From positions 310,001-374,000 of the forward strand of contig CAWISR010000003.1 of NCBI GenBank assembly GCA_963838845.1: a DNA stretch of 64,000 bases. Reading direction: 5' to 3'. The first letter of the stretch is position 1, and each line of letters opens with the position of its first letter. Under the pieces are notes generated by a model. The model saw nothing but the letters and a program-made list of their open reading frames with translations, was not told the origin of the DNA and made no database searches. A program made the translations under genes and the position numbers. The stretch comes from CAVRXQ01 sp963838845. Lineage in GTDB: Bacteria > Actinomycetota > Acidimicrobiia > Acidimicrobiales > Bog-793. Shown in pieces: positions 36,276 to 45,229 of the stretch.

Positions 36276-36725
36276 TCAGGGGTTGGATTCGACCGACGCG
36301 TCCGAAAGGCACTCGGGACATCGGCCCCAATAGATGACCTCAGCCTCGTCGATCTCGAAGCCGTTGTCGTCAGCCGCCGTCAGACACGGCGTGAGGCCGA
36401 CCGCGCAGTCGACGTCGACCACCCGTCGGCAAGCGCGGCAGATGAGATGGTGGTGATTGTCGCCCACGCGCACCTCATAGCGGGCGGGCGACTCAGCGGG
36501 CTGGATGCGCCTAAGAAGTCCTTTGTCGGTGAGCGTGCCGAGCGCGTCATACACCGCCTGACGTGAGATCGCTCCAATCTCTGCCCTCACGACCCGGTCG
36601 ACGTCCTCCGCGCTGCTATGTGGTCGATCGGAAACCGCCCCCAGCACCGCCAGGCGCTGCGCCGACACTTGCACCCCGTGCTGACGCAAAAGCGAGGTGT
36701 TGTCGGCCGCGGTTTTGGCTTCCAT
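36276..36725 (-). CDS. furA: FurA/PerR-like regulator of katG
   Basis: 149 aa from ATG 36725; a GTG at 36731 would add two residues. Winged helix (GVQVSAQRLAVLGAV, then ISRQAVYDALGTLTDKGLL) with the metal domain NHHHLICRACRRVVDVDC and a C-terminal RCPEC, giving both zinc Cys pairs. Next to katG and reading the same way, it matches mycobacterial FurA, a metal-dependent repressor of furA-katG that is relieved by peroxide. A short inverted repeat directly upstream of its start fits autoregulation. No clear ribosome site is present, so the message may be leaderless. Confidence 0.9.
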   Translation of the reverse strand: MEAKTAADNTSLLRQHGVQVSAQRLAVLGAVSDRPHSSAEDVDRVVRAEIGAISRQAVYDALGTLTDKGLLRRIQPAESPARYEVRVGDNHHHLICRACRRVVDVDCAVGLTPCLTAADDNGFEIDEAEVIYWGRCPECLSDASVESNP

Positions 36726-36735
36726 TGGCACGACT

Positions 36736-36744
36736 TTAGACTAA
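36736..36744 (-). promoter_or_regulatory. Candidate FurA box upstream of furA-katG
   Basis: TTAGACTAA on the plus strand, an inverted repeat (TTAG-A-CTAA) inside GACTTTAGACTAATCC, 11 bases upstream of the furA ATG. AT-rich in a GC-rich region and placed where mycobacterial FurA boxes lie. Short, so only a candidate. Confidence 0.45.
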
Positions 36745-37022
36745 TCCCAATATTTGACCATGTCTAGAGCACGAACCGCGCCACGACAACGGCGCAACAC
36801 GCCACCCTCGCTCTGCAAATCGACGACAGAGGCCGGATTTTGGACGAGTTCTTCGCCGGCGACACGTCCTCTGACAACGAAGGCACGTCCGGTTTCAGAG
36901 CAGCGCTTCGCCGCACTTGATGCCCGGACCGCAAGGTCCGTTATTCGTACGAGGCGCAGTGCCCGAGCGGCGGAAGCGACGAGCTCGTTTCTGACCGAGG
37001 TCAATAGATAAGGAATTCGACC
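36745..37022. other. Intergenic, no gene recognised
   Basis: 278 bases between the furA promoter and a small membrane-peptide gene. A frame of 85 codons (36754-37011) is open but Arg/Thr/Ser-rich without ribosome site, typical of chance frames at this GC content. Confidence 0.4.
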
Positions 37023-37184
37023 ATGATGATTGCGAGTGCGGCGAACGGAGTTGCAATGGCGATTGTCCTTCTCGTCGTCCTCGCCGTGGGGGTGCTCTTC
37101 GGACAGCGGTGGCAGGAGACAAAGAGCAAGTCCGGTCGCACGCTCGAAGAACTGCGTGGGTTGAACAAAAACGACGCTGACTAG
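37023..37184 (+). CDS. 53-aa single-helix membrane peptide
   Basis: ATG 37023 follows AAGGAA at a good seven-base distance. After MMIASAANGVAMA comes one membrane helix (IVLLVVLAVGVLFG), then a charged cytoplasmic tail QRWQETKSKSGRTLEELRGL ending NKNDAD. The hydrophobic-then-charged pattern and ribosome site suggest a real small protein; the tail recalls short membrane peptides annotated near stress genes, but I do not recognise a family. It is transcribed away from furA. Confidence 0.55.
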   Translation: MMIASAANGVAMAIVLLVVLAVGVLFGQRWQETKSKSGRTLEELRGLNKNDAD

Positions 37185-37381
37185 CCCCACAGAGCAACGA
37201 ACGCTCTGGGTGCTTCTGTGCAACTGATCCGGAACTTCGAACCCGCGACCTCGCGGTTCCGACTCCGTCCCCACTAAACGCGATGAACAGCCTGATTGTC
37301 ACCTCTTGAGCGGCCGCGTCCCGCTTCGTGAGTGTGAGCACCAATCGGGATCGCGCGTCATCCGCGCCGACTCGAGGTGCC

Positions 37382-38449
37382 CTACGAGTGAGGCTGGCTG
37401 CCAGCGAGCAGCGAGTACACCGTCACCATCCCAGCTGTTGGGTTGACGAACGCGTTCTCGCGCTCAAAAAGGCCGTCCCCTCGATGACCAGGACCGTTCC
37501 ACCACGTGTCCGCGTATGAGCGCGCGACGGCGAGCTCGTCGCTTTCGGGCCCAAGACCGGGAAGCTGAAGGAGGTTGCGCAGGTAGATGGCGAACAGAGG
37601 CGGCCCCTGCGAGTTGATGACACCCGGTTGGCCAAGCCACGTGAGCGACGCTTTCGCGGTTCGTTGGGCGTCGTCCAAAAACCGTTGCTCGCCGGTCGCT
37701 CCGTGCAGCAGGACTCCTGCGCCGATCATTGTGCCCTGGTTGTAGCTCCATCGATCGGGGTGCACGATCCCATCGGGATCGATCCGGTCAGCAAACAGAT
37801 CGTCGTTACCCTTTAGCGTCTCGACCGTCCAACCGTAAGCGCGTACCGCCCAGTCGAGACATGCCGCGTCGTGCGTCTGTTCATAAAGCAGCACCGCGAT
37901 CTCTACGGCGGGAGCAGTCGAGCAGGTGTTGCGGGTCACCTTCGATTCCGGAACCGCCCAACGGACCCCGCCTGGGTGGGCGAGTCGCGCGTCTTGCCAC
38001 CAACCAGAAGTAATGAACGAGAAGATCCGTTCGGAAAGCGTGATCAGGCGGGAGTCACCGGTGATTCGGTGCTGATGGAGCATCGCGAGCGCGATCCACT
38101 CGTTGTCGTCGTAGTAGACGTCACCGCCGGAACCAAGCGGCGGGGTGACACGCGATTCGAAGCTGATCGGCCCCGAAGTCTCGAATAGCGCAGCATGGCT
38201 GCGGTGGTACGCGAGGAGTCCCATCAACCGGTCGTCGAGGTCATGACTCGTCCGGGAATCAAGGTCGGCGAACGCGCATGTCGCTGCCCAGGCATTCGCG
38301 AAAGGCCAGATTCCTTCGGGCGAACTCCCCCACCGACTTACGGTTTGTCGAAAGAGACAGCTCCGTCGGTCGAACAGTTTGCGGCAGAGGGCCTCATATG
38401 CGCGGGAGGCGCGATCGACATCCTCTTTGGCTCCATCGGCTTCCACCAA
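37382..38449 (-). CDS. Glycoside hydrolase family 76-like protein
   Basis: 355 aa. An alpha/alpha-barrel glycosidase: VYYDDNEWIALAM (about 112-124) has the twin catalytic Asp of GH76 alpha-1,6-mannanases, WSYNQGTMIGAGVLL (about 234-248) is the second signature, and RNTCSTAPAVEIAV and NGPGHRGDGLFERE lie in barrel helices. No signal peptide is visible, so it may act inside the cell or be exported otherwise. Possible targets are mannan or mannosylated lipids; not decided. Transcribed alone, convergent with nothing close. Confidence 0.82.
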   Translation of the reverse strand: MVEADGAKEDVDRASRAYEALCRKLFDRRSCLFRQTVSRWGSSPEGIWPFANAWAATCAFADLDSRTSHDLDDRLMGLLAYHRSHAALFETSGPISFESRVTPPLGSGGDVYYDDNEWIALAMLHQHRITGDSRLITLSERIFSFITSGWWQDARLAHPGGVRWAVPESKVTRNTCSTAPAVEIAVLLYEQTHDAACLDWAVRAYGWTVETLKGNDDLFADRIDPDGIVHPDRWSYNQGTMIGAGVLLHGATGEQRFLDDAQRTAKASLTWLGQPGVINSQGPPLFAIYLRNLLQLPGLGPESDELAVARSYADTWWNGPGHRGDGLFERENAFVNPTAGMVTVYSLLAGSQPHS

Positions 38450-38679
38450 AATCTGGGTCTACCAGCATCCGTGGTGAAATCTTGCGCAGCGACACGTCTT
38501 GCCGTGACACCCGCCTCCAGGACTCCTCCCTGAAGGATGGATCCGAGGAGGTGGCACGAGGCTGTTCGAGGGGTTAGCCACCTTGGCACACCCTCTTCAC
38601 CGAATCACACTCGGGCAGCGAACGCGTCGAAAGGGGGCGACAAGGTCGTGAAGGCGCTGCCACTCAACCGCCGGCGACG

Positions 38680-41205
38680 GTGAGCACGCACGTTCTGCGT
38701 ATCGCGACCTACCGGTTCCGGGCGACCTTCGGTAAGCGATGGCCCGGCTATCTGGCTCTCATCCTGATCATCGGGGCGATCGGCGGTGTTGCGATGGCGT
38801 CCGCAGCGGGAGCTCGCCGCACCCAGTCAGCTTTTCCGGTGTACCTGAAGAGCACCAACCCTTCGAACGTCCAGGCATTCACTGAATTCGACCCCATCAC
38901 GAACGTGGGGTACTCGGCGAGGGTCGACAGGGCCATCTCGAGAATTCGCTACGTGAAGCGCTCGGTCGACGTGATCGGGTTCGACGGCACGCTCCAGGTG
39001 CTCGGCACCCACGGGAAGATTCGATCTCAAACCATTCCGGGCGAGGCACCGCCATCCGTCGAAGGCAGCCTCAACGGCGAATACCTGACGCAGGATCGCG
39101 TCACGCTGGTCAAGGGCCGCTTGGCGAATCCCGATCGTGAAAACGAATTCGTCATGTCGGCCGGAGCTGCCGCCGAAGAGGGGTTGCGACTTGGCTCGAA
39201 ACTTCCCGTCGCCTTCTTCACGACTGCCCAGGTGAATTCTCCGAAATTCGCGGGTTACCCGAAAGATCGCCCGAACCTCTTGATCGACTTGAAGCTCGTC
39301 GGGATCGTCCAGGCGGACTTCCAGGTCGTGCAGGACGACGACGCCTTGCTGGGCGACCAGTTCGCGGTGCTCAGCCCGGCGCTCACACGGCGGCTGGCGC
39401 CGTGTTGCGCTTATTACTCCTACGTTGGGTTGCAACTGCAAAACGATGCTCGGCACGAATCGTACGTAATCGCTGCCGTGAAGAAGGTCACTCCAAATCT
39501 TGGACCCGCCGGCGGCAGCCAAACGGACGCTCCCGAGGTTGCGCGGGTGGAGCGGGCGATCCGGCCACAAGACATCGCATTCGGGGCTTTTGGGTTGATC
39601 GCCGGGCTCGCCGTGCTGCTGATCGGCAGCCAGATCATCGCTCGCTTGACGCGTCGCAACGAAAACGACGGAGCGATACTGCGCGCCCTCGGTGCCGGTC
39701 CCTCGGTGATCACGGCGGATGGACTCATCGGCATCGGGGGCTCGGTCGTTGCCGGGTCCGTGCTCGCGGTGGCGGTTGCCGTCGGCTTGTCCCCGCTCGC
39801 CCCGTTTGGCGCCGTTCGCTCCGTGTATCCCGACCCTGGGGTCGCCTTCGACTGGACGATCCTCGGGCCTGGCTTCGCGCTGCTCGTCGTAACGCTTAGT
39901 GCGACGGCGGTCCTGACGGCACACCGGCTCACGCCCCACCGCGAATTTGCCAGAAGGGCGGAGTCTAAGCACGACTCGAGCATTTCGCCGGCGGTGGCGA
40001 CGGCGGGATTACCGCCGGCCGCCGCCATCGGAATTCGATCGGCGGTCCACTCTGGGTACGGACGCGATGCATCCCCGGTGCGCTCGGTGATGTTGGGGGC
40101 TGTACTCGCAACCGTCGTTCTCGTAGCGGCCGTCACGTTCGGCGCCAGTCTCAATTCCTTGGTCTCGCGCCCAGCGCTGTACGGATGGAACTGGAACTAC
40201 GTGCTGCTTTCCGGGTTCTCAGGAGCAGAAGACCTTCCAGCTGCCGAGACCGCCGAGTTGCTCAATCACGACGCCGAGGTTGCACACTGGACGGGCGTGT
40301 ATTTCGAGCACGTGATGCTCGACGGCCAAGGTTCTCCCGCACTCGCAATGAGCCCCAATGCTCCCGTTACTCCTCCCCTTTTGTCCGGCCACGGTCTTCA
40401 GTCGTCACAACAGGTGGTGCTTGGTACCGCGACCTTGGCGAGCCTGCACAAGCACATCGGAGAGACGGTCACCGCGTACACCGGAGGGAAGTCGCCAATC
40501 CGTTTGCGAATCGTGGGCACGACGACTTTGCCAACCATCGGCGGATCAGGAAACCCCGAACTCCAAATGGGCACGGGCGCTGTGATCTCCACCGCCTTGT
40601 ACCCGCGCAACGCCCTCAACGAGCAGGAAAGCCCAATACCTGGCCCGATGGCGGAACTGATCACTATGCGACCCGGTGTGAGCCGATCCACCGCCTTGCA
40701 CTCTCTCAACCGAATCGTTCAATCCTTAAATCAATCTTCGGACGGACCGGTGAGTGGGGTTGTTTCAGTTCTGCGTCCAGCCGAAATCGCGTATAACCGA
40801 TCGGTCGGTTCGACTCCGTTCATCCTCGCCGGCATTTTGGCGGCTGGCGCCATGGGAGCTTTGGGACTGACCCTAGTTGCCTCGGTCCGCCGACGGCGAC
40901 GAGAGTTCGCACTCCTGAAGGCGCTTGGCTTCACGCAACGACAACTCGCGGTGACGGTGGCGTGGCAGGCATCGATGTCCGCGATGGTCGGGATCATTTT
41001 TGGACTGCCGCTCGGAATCGCCCTTGGCCGGTGGCTTTGGATCTTGTTCGCGCGAGGGATCTCAGTAGTTCCCGATGCGGTCGTACCGGTGTGGTCGGTC
41101 GCGCTGATTGCTGTCGGCGCGCTGATCTTCGCCAACCTCGTCGCCGCAGTTCCTGGACGTGTCGCTGCTCGTACGCCAACAGCGATGTTGTTGAGGAGCG
41201 AATGA
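38680..41205 (+). CDS. Orphan FtsX-type ABC permease
   Basis: 841 aa. First helix near residues 25-43 (LALILIIGAIGGVAMAS), a large extracellular domain, helices at about 310-430 (FGLIAGLAVLLIGSQIIARLTRR is the FtsX-like block), a second helix at 460-485, a second extracellular domain, and three terminal helices with a typical FtsX end (RRRRREFALLKALGFTQRQL, then VAARTPTAMLLRSE). It has no ATPase on either side. The ATPase pair at 23.6-25.1 kb lacks a permease, so a split system is conceivable. A hairpin follows about 50 bases after the stop. Confidence 0.88.
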   Translation: MSTHVLRIATYRFRATFGKRWPGYLALILIIGAIGGVAMASAAGARRTQSAFPVYLKSTNPSNVQAFTEFDPITNVGYSARVDRAISRIRYVKRSVDVIGFDGTLQVLGTHGKIRSQTIPGEAPPSVEGSLNGEYLTQDRVTLVKGRLANPDRENEFVMSAGAAAEEGLRLGSKLPVAFFTTAQVNSPKFAGYPKDRPNLLIDLKLVGIVQADFQVVQDDDALLGDQFAVLSPALTRRLAPCCAYYSYVGLQLQNDARHESYVIAAVKKVTPNLGPAGGSQTDAPEVARVERAIRPQDIAFGAFGLIAGLAVLLIGSQIIARLTRRNENDGAILRALGAGPSVITADGLIGIGGSVVAGSVLAVAVAVGLSPLAPFGAVRSVYPDPGVAFDWTILGPGFALLVVTLSATAVLTAHRLTPHREFARRAESKHDSSISPAVATAGLPPAAAIGIRSAVHSGYGRDASPVRSVMLGAVLATVVLVAAVTFGASLNSLVSRPALYGWNWNYVLLSGFSGAEDLPAAETAELLNHDAEVAHWTGVYFEHVMLDGQGSPALAMSPNAPVTPPLLSGHGLQSSQQVVLGTATLASLHKHIGETVTAYTGGKSPIRLRIVGTTTLPTIGGSGNPELQMGTGAVISTALYPRNALNEQESPIPGPMAELITMRPGVSRSTALHSLNRIVQSLNQSSDGPVSGVVSVLRPAEIAYNRSVGSTPFILAGILAAGAMGALGLTLVASVRRRRREFALLKALGFTQRQLAVTVAWQASMSAMVGIIFGLPLGIALGRWLWILFARGISVVPDAVVPVWSVALIAVGALIFANLVAAVPGRVAARTPTAMLLRSE

Positions 41206-41514
41206 GAACTGGCAGCTTCTCGAGGCGCGCACGTCGTCGACCCACCTAGTCATGCAGCTGTCGTGAACCGACAGCACACGAACCACTTCCTATTGGTCGA
41301 GGGGCCAACGTTCGGTGTTCGGCACCGGGCCAAGAAGCCTGGCAAATCTTTCGAGGGCATGATGCGACGTAACATTGCATCGAGTAGTTCTCCGCCGTTC
41401 ACTCGAACGTGCAAGTGACAAGCTGCGCTCGAACAGACGAGGTAGTCCGCTCACATCGGAAGGTCGCCGACACGAGCGACCAGCATTGGCAAGGCCGCCA
41501 GCAGGGATTTTCGG
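41206..41514. other. Intergenic with a 7-bp hairpin at 41257-41275
   Basis: Between the permease and tRNA-Ala. GCTGTCG (41257-41263) and CGACAGC (41269-41275) pair perfectly around TGAAC, 52 bases after the permease stop, a possible U-less terminator. Nothing else recognised. Confidence 0.45.
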
Positions 41515-41588
41515 TGGAGCTGATGGGACTCGAACCCACGACCTACTGGTTGCAAACCAGTCGCTCTAGCCAGCTGAGCTACAGCCCC
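41515..41588 (-). tRNA. tRNA-Ala (UGC)
   Basis: 74 nt on the minus strand, CCA not encoded. Acceptor GGGGCTG pairs with CAGCTCC, including the G3-U70 pair that is the identity mark of alanine tRNAs. Anticodon loop TTTGCAA gives UGC, closed by CTGGT/ACCAG-type pairs; T loop TTCGAGT. It follows hpnH on the same strand. Confidence 0.95.
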
Positions 41589-41634
41589 GCGCGCACCAGC
41601 CTACGCGGGGCTGATCGCGCTCTTCGATGCAGGA

Positions 41635-42641
41635 TCAGTGCGTGCCGACGGCGGCGCGAAGAGACTGCTTCCAAGAGGACGTCGTCGCCGCGACAGCAGA
41701 CGGCTCGTATCCGCAGTGCGCCATGCAGTTGTCGCAACGTGGGTCGCGGCCGCGACCGTACTTGTCCCAGTCGGTCGTCTCGATGAGCTCCTTGTACGTC
41801 GCGGTGTACCCGTCCGCCATCAGGTAGCACGGGCGCTGCCAGCCGAAGATCGAGTAGCTCGGCACGCCCCACGGCGTGCACTGGTAGTCGACCTTGCCCT
41901 CCAAGAAGTCCAAGAAGAGCGGCGTGTGGTTCAATCGCCACTTCTTGCGGTGACCCTCGCCGAACGCATCCCGAAACACCTGGCGCGCCTGGTCGACCGG
42001 CAAGAAGTGCTCCTGATCCGGAGCCTTCTCGTAGGCGTAGGCGGGCGAGATCATCATCGAGTCGACCTTCAACTCATCGTTCAGGAAATTGAGCACCTCG
42101 CGCACGGTCTTCGGCGAGTCGTGCGTGAAGAACGTCGAGTTCGTCGTCACCCGGAAGCCCTTTTGCTTCGCTAGCTTGATCGCCTCGACCGCCGTCTCGA
42201 AGACTCCTTCCTTGTCGACGGCCGCGTCGTGACGCTCCTTCAGGCCGTCGAGATGGATCACCCACGCGAAGCGCGACGACGGCTTGAACCGGTCGATCTT
42301 CCGCTTCATCAACACGGCATTCGTGCACAGATAGACGAAGCGCTTGCGCGCGATGAGGCCGTTGACGATCTCTTCGATGTGAGGGTGCAAAAGCGGCTCG
42401 CCACCCGCGATCGAAACCATCGGCGCACCGGATTCCTCTATCGCCGCGAAGGCCTCCTCAGGGGTGAGCCGCTTGCGCAGGATTTCGGTCGGGTACTGGA
42501 TCTTGCCGCATCCCGGGCACGCGAGGTTGCAGACGAACAGCGGCTCGAGTTCGACGATGAGCGGGTACTTCTCGTTCCCGCGAGCTTCTGTCGCATGAGG
42601 TACGACGCCATGCGCATGTTCTGTCGGATCGGAATCGCCAT
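41635..42641 (-). pseudogene. hpnH: Hopanoid radical SAM HpnH, one frameshift near the N-terminus
   Basis: HpnH adds the adenosyl group of SAM to diploptene to form adenosylhopane. The gene starts at ATG 42641, overlapping the hpnG stop, with AIPIRQNMRMASYLMRQKLAG as expected. Then at a GGG run (42577-42579) one G appears to be missing: four would give LAGNEKYPLIVELEP and the rest, with the cluster motif CNLACPGCGK and the terminal CDNCMAHCGYEPSA, reads cleanly to 41635. No start codon lies between the shift and the Cys motif in the second frame, so as given the enzyme could not be made. A consensus error is possible. Confidence 0.85.
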
Positions 42642-43252
42642 CAGCTCTCTCCGGACTGTTCGCTAGTGGTAAGGACCTCGGACACACTCGACCGCTGCAT
42701 CGCCCGTGCTGCCCGCCCGAGGGAACGCGCGGCGTGCATCGCCGCGAGCGGCGTCCGCGCCGATCGCACCTCACGACCCGGCACATCGACGATCGCTCGG
42801 ATCACCGCAAAACGCCGACCGAGAGCGAACGGTGCAAAGAACCACGACTCCATGTCCGCCGCCACCGCACCGCGGCAAGCAGCCTCCGCTCTCGCTTCGT
42901 CGCCAACGACGAGCCTACGGGAGGTGACAACGGGGGCGGACACGACACGAAGGCCGTGCGCTGCGAGTTCTTGAGCGCATCGGTCAGCTCCCGAAAGGGC
43001 GACCGTCTCGTCGAGGCCGACGAGGCCGAGTTCGCTCGCGACGACGAGGTCGCCCGGGCGCAACGACTTGTCGAGCGCTCCGGAAAATCCGAAGAGGACC
43101 ACCGGATCCGCGGCTGGCTGCGAGAGACGCTCGCCGGCGAGAATGGCGGCGCGCTCGCCGATCCCGAAGGTGACGACGCGCGCCTCGGGCGCGCCGAGAC
43201 GGAGCGCGAGCGCTTCGGTTCGCAACGCGGCGAGAAAGGTCGGCTGCGTCAC
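42641..43252 (-). CDS. hpnG: Adenosylhopane nucleosidase-like protein HpnG
   Basis: 203 aa. Nucleoside-phosphorylase/MTAN fold: ARVVTFGIGERAAILAGERL, VLFGFSGALDKSLRPGDLVVAS and AADMESWFFA, where the Met-Glu-Ser of the purine-nucleosidase active site is kept. HpnG removes adenine from adenosylhopane to give ribosylhopane. It lies between shc and hpnH; its start overlaps shc by four bases and its stop touches the hpnH start. Shorter than typical (about 230-250 aa), mostly in the N-terminal region. Confidence 0.88.
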   Translation of the reverse strand: MTQPTFLAALRTEALALRLGAPEARVVTFGIGERAAILAGERLSQPAADPVVLFGFSGALDKSLRPGDLVVASELGLVGLDETVALSGADRCAQELAAHGLRVVSAPVVTSRRLVVGDEARAEAACRGAVAADMESWFFAPFALGRRFAVIRAIVDVPGREVRSARTPLAAMHAARSLGRAARAMQRSSVSEVLTTSEQSGES

Positions 43253-45228
43253 GCCACCTCCTCCTCGGGTTGATCACGGTTGCCGCGGCGCTCACGAGGA
43301 GCGTCCGTCGCCGAGAGGACCTCCGTTGCCATCGCCGCGCACCACCGTCCGAGCGCGGAGAGGGGGAACACGATCCGGTAAAGGTGATAGTTGAGATAGA
43401 AGTCGCCGGGAAACCCCGTCCCCGTGTACCACGGCTCGTCCCAATTGCCGTCTTCGCGCTGGGTCCCGACGAGGAACTCGATCCCACGGCGGGCGGCCTC
43501 GGTGCCGTGACGTCCAGCCGCGACGAGCGCAAGCAACGCCCATGCCGTCTGCGACGCCGTTGATTCCCCGGCGCCACGCAAGGTCGGGTCGTCGTAGGAG
43601 CGGATGTCCTCGCCCCAGCCGCCGTCTGGGTTCTGGTGCGCCTCCAAGAACTCGACGGCCCGTACGATCGCCGGATCGCCGGGCGCGATACCTGCGGCGA
43701 CGAGTGCGGGGACCGCGGCCCCCGTGCCGTAGACGTAGTTCACGCCCCAGCGGCCGAACCACGCCCCGTCGTCTTCTTGTTCGCGCAGCAGCCACTCCAC
43801 ACCGCCGCGCACGACCGATGGCGTCGCCGCGCTTTCGTGCGCCAACATCTCGACGACGTGCGCCGTGACGTCCGAGCTCGGTGGGTCGATCACCGCGCCG
43901 AAGTCACAGAACGGAAGCTCGTAGAGCAGCTCGCGCACGTTGTCGGCGTCGAACGCACCCCAGGCGCCGGCTTGCGACGCCATCCCCTCGACCCAGGCGA
44001 TCCCCCGCCGTATGGCCCTGTCGCGTGCGGCGGCGTCGTCGAGAACGACTCGACGCAACGCAAGCACGACCTCCGCGGTGTCGTCGATGTCGGGATAGTT
44101 CGCATTCGCGAACTCGAACGCCCACCCTCCCGTCGGAACGTCGGGTCGGCGCACCGCCCAGTCGCCGCGCACGGTCACCTCCTCGCCGAGGAGCCACTCG
44201 CCGGCGCGGCGCATAGCGTCGTCGTCACCTTTCACTCCCGCATCTGCGAGCGCGACCACGGCGAGTGCGGTGTCCCAGACCGGCGACTGGCACGCCTCGA
44301 GGCGGCGGACGTCACCTTCGCGGATCAAGAACCGTTCGATGCCGTCGAAGGCGGCTTTGATCAGCGGGTGGCTGAGGGGATAGCCGCGCAGGGACAAAGC
44401 GAGGATCGAATACACCCACGGTGGCTGGATCCCGCCCCAGCTGCCGTCCGCCTCCTGACGGCGGACGATCCAGGATTCCGCGTGGCGCAACGCCCATTCG
44501 CGCACCGTTCGCCGCAGCCACGGCTGGCGTAAAAGCAGCTCCTCGTAACGGTGCAGTCCTCGGTCGAGGAGCGTGAAGCGCTGCGCCCAGGTCGCGAAGC
44601 CGGGCTTGGGCCGCTCGGGTGCGACGCCCGAGAAGAGCTCCTCGATCGAAAAGGCGATCGGATGGCGGGGGCGATAGGCGCCGACAACCGTGACGGCAAC
44701 CGCGGTCTGGCGAGCCCAGCACCCGAAGTCGTAGATGTTGCCCGGAAACCACGGCGGCAGCGCGACGTATTCCGGGGGCATCGCCGGCAGGTCGTCCCAC
44801 GACCACAGCCCGAACAGCGCGAGCCAGATGCGCGTGAACACCCGGGACGACTCGACGCCGCCTGCGTCGCGCACGAATGCGGCGGCCTTTTCCATGTGCG
44901 GTGCCGTCGGGTCGTCACCGGCGAGCCGGAGCGCGACGTAGGACTCGATCGTCGTCGACAGTTCGCCGGGACCACCGTAGAAGTTCGACCACGTGCCGTC
45001 CTCGCGTTGTTTTGCGCGGATCCAGTTCGCGGCCGCGCGGGTGTCGTCATCGGTGCGAATGCCGAGGAACTCGCGCAACATGAGATCTTCGGCGTCCATC
45101 GTGACGTTCGTCTCGAGTTCGCCTTTCCACCACCCCGCTTCGTCCTGCAGGGCAAGCAGACGGTCGCGGGCGCGATCGCGGGTCGCCTTCGCAGAGTTGA
45201 GCAGCGTGGGAGCGGCTCGACGCGCCAT
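43249..45228 (-). CDS. shc: Squalene-hopene cyclase
   Basis: 659 aa, normal length. Converts squalene to hopene/hopanol at the membrane. The catalytic DXDD is in YPDIDDTAEVV (about residues 381-391). QW repeats are visible at QEADGSWGG, QNPDGGWGED and QREDGNWDE, with the terminal YTGTGFPGDFYLNYHLYR as in hopene cyclases. No signal peptide; a monotopic enzyme. It follows the prenyl synthase by one base and overlaps hpnG, so it is well inside the operon. The reading frame is intact. Confidence 0.97.
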   Translation of the reverse strand: MARRAAPTLLNSAKATRDRARDRLLALQDEAGWWKGELETNVTMDAEDLMLREFLGIRTDDDTRAAANWIRAKQREDGTWSNFYGGPGELSTTIESYVALRLAGDDPTAPHMEKAAAFVRDAGGVESSRVFTRIWLALFGLWSWDDLPAMPPEYVALPPWFPGNIYDFGCWARQTAVAVTVVGAYRPRHPIAFSIEELFSGVAPERPKPGFATWAQRFTLLDRGLHRYEELLLRQPWLRRTVREWALRHAESWIVRRQEADGSWGGIQPPWVYSILALSLRGYPLSHPLIKAAFDGIERFLIREGDVRRLEACQSPVWDTALAVVALADAGVKGDDDAMRRAGEWLLGEEVTVRGDWAVRRPDVPTGGWAFEFANANYPDIDDTAEVVLALRRVVLDDAAARDRAIRRGIAWVEGMASQAGAWGAFDADNVRELLYELPFCDFGAVIDPPSSDVTAHVVEMLAHESAATPSVVRGGVEWLLREQEDDGAWFGRWGVNYVYGTGAAVPALVAAGIAPGDPAIVRAVEFLEAHQNPDGGWGEDIRSYDDPTLRGAGESTASQTAWALLALVAAGRHGTEAARRGIEFLVGTQREDGNWDEPWYTGTGFPGDFYLNYHLYRIVFPLSALGRWCAAMATEVLSATDAPRERRGNRDQPEEEVA

Positions 45229-45229
45229 C

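Noticed and set aside
36754..37011. 85-codon frame upstream of the 53-aa peptide
   Set aside because: No ribosome site, no hydrophobic or domain pattern, and composition of a chance frame.
37233..37275. tRNA-like T arm (minus strand GAGGTCGCGGGTTCGAAG)
   Set aside because: No acceptor stem, anticodon arm or D arm can be built around it. A chance match or a very old fragment.
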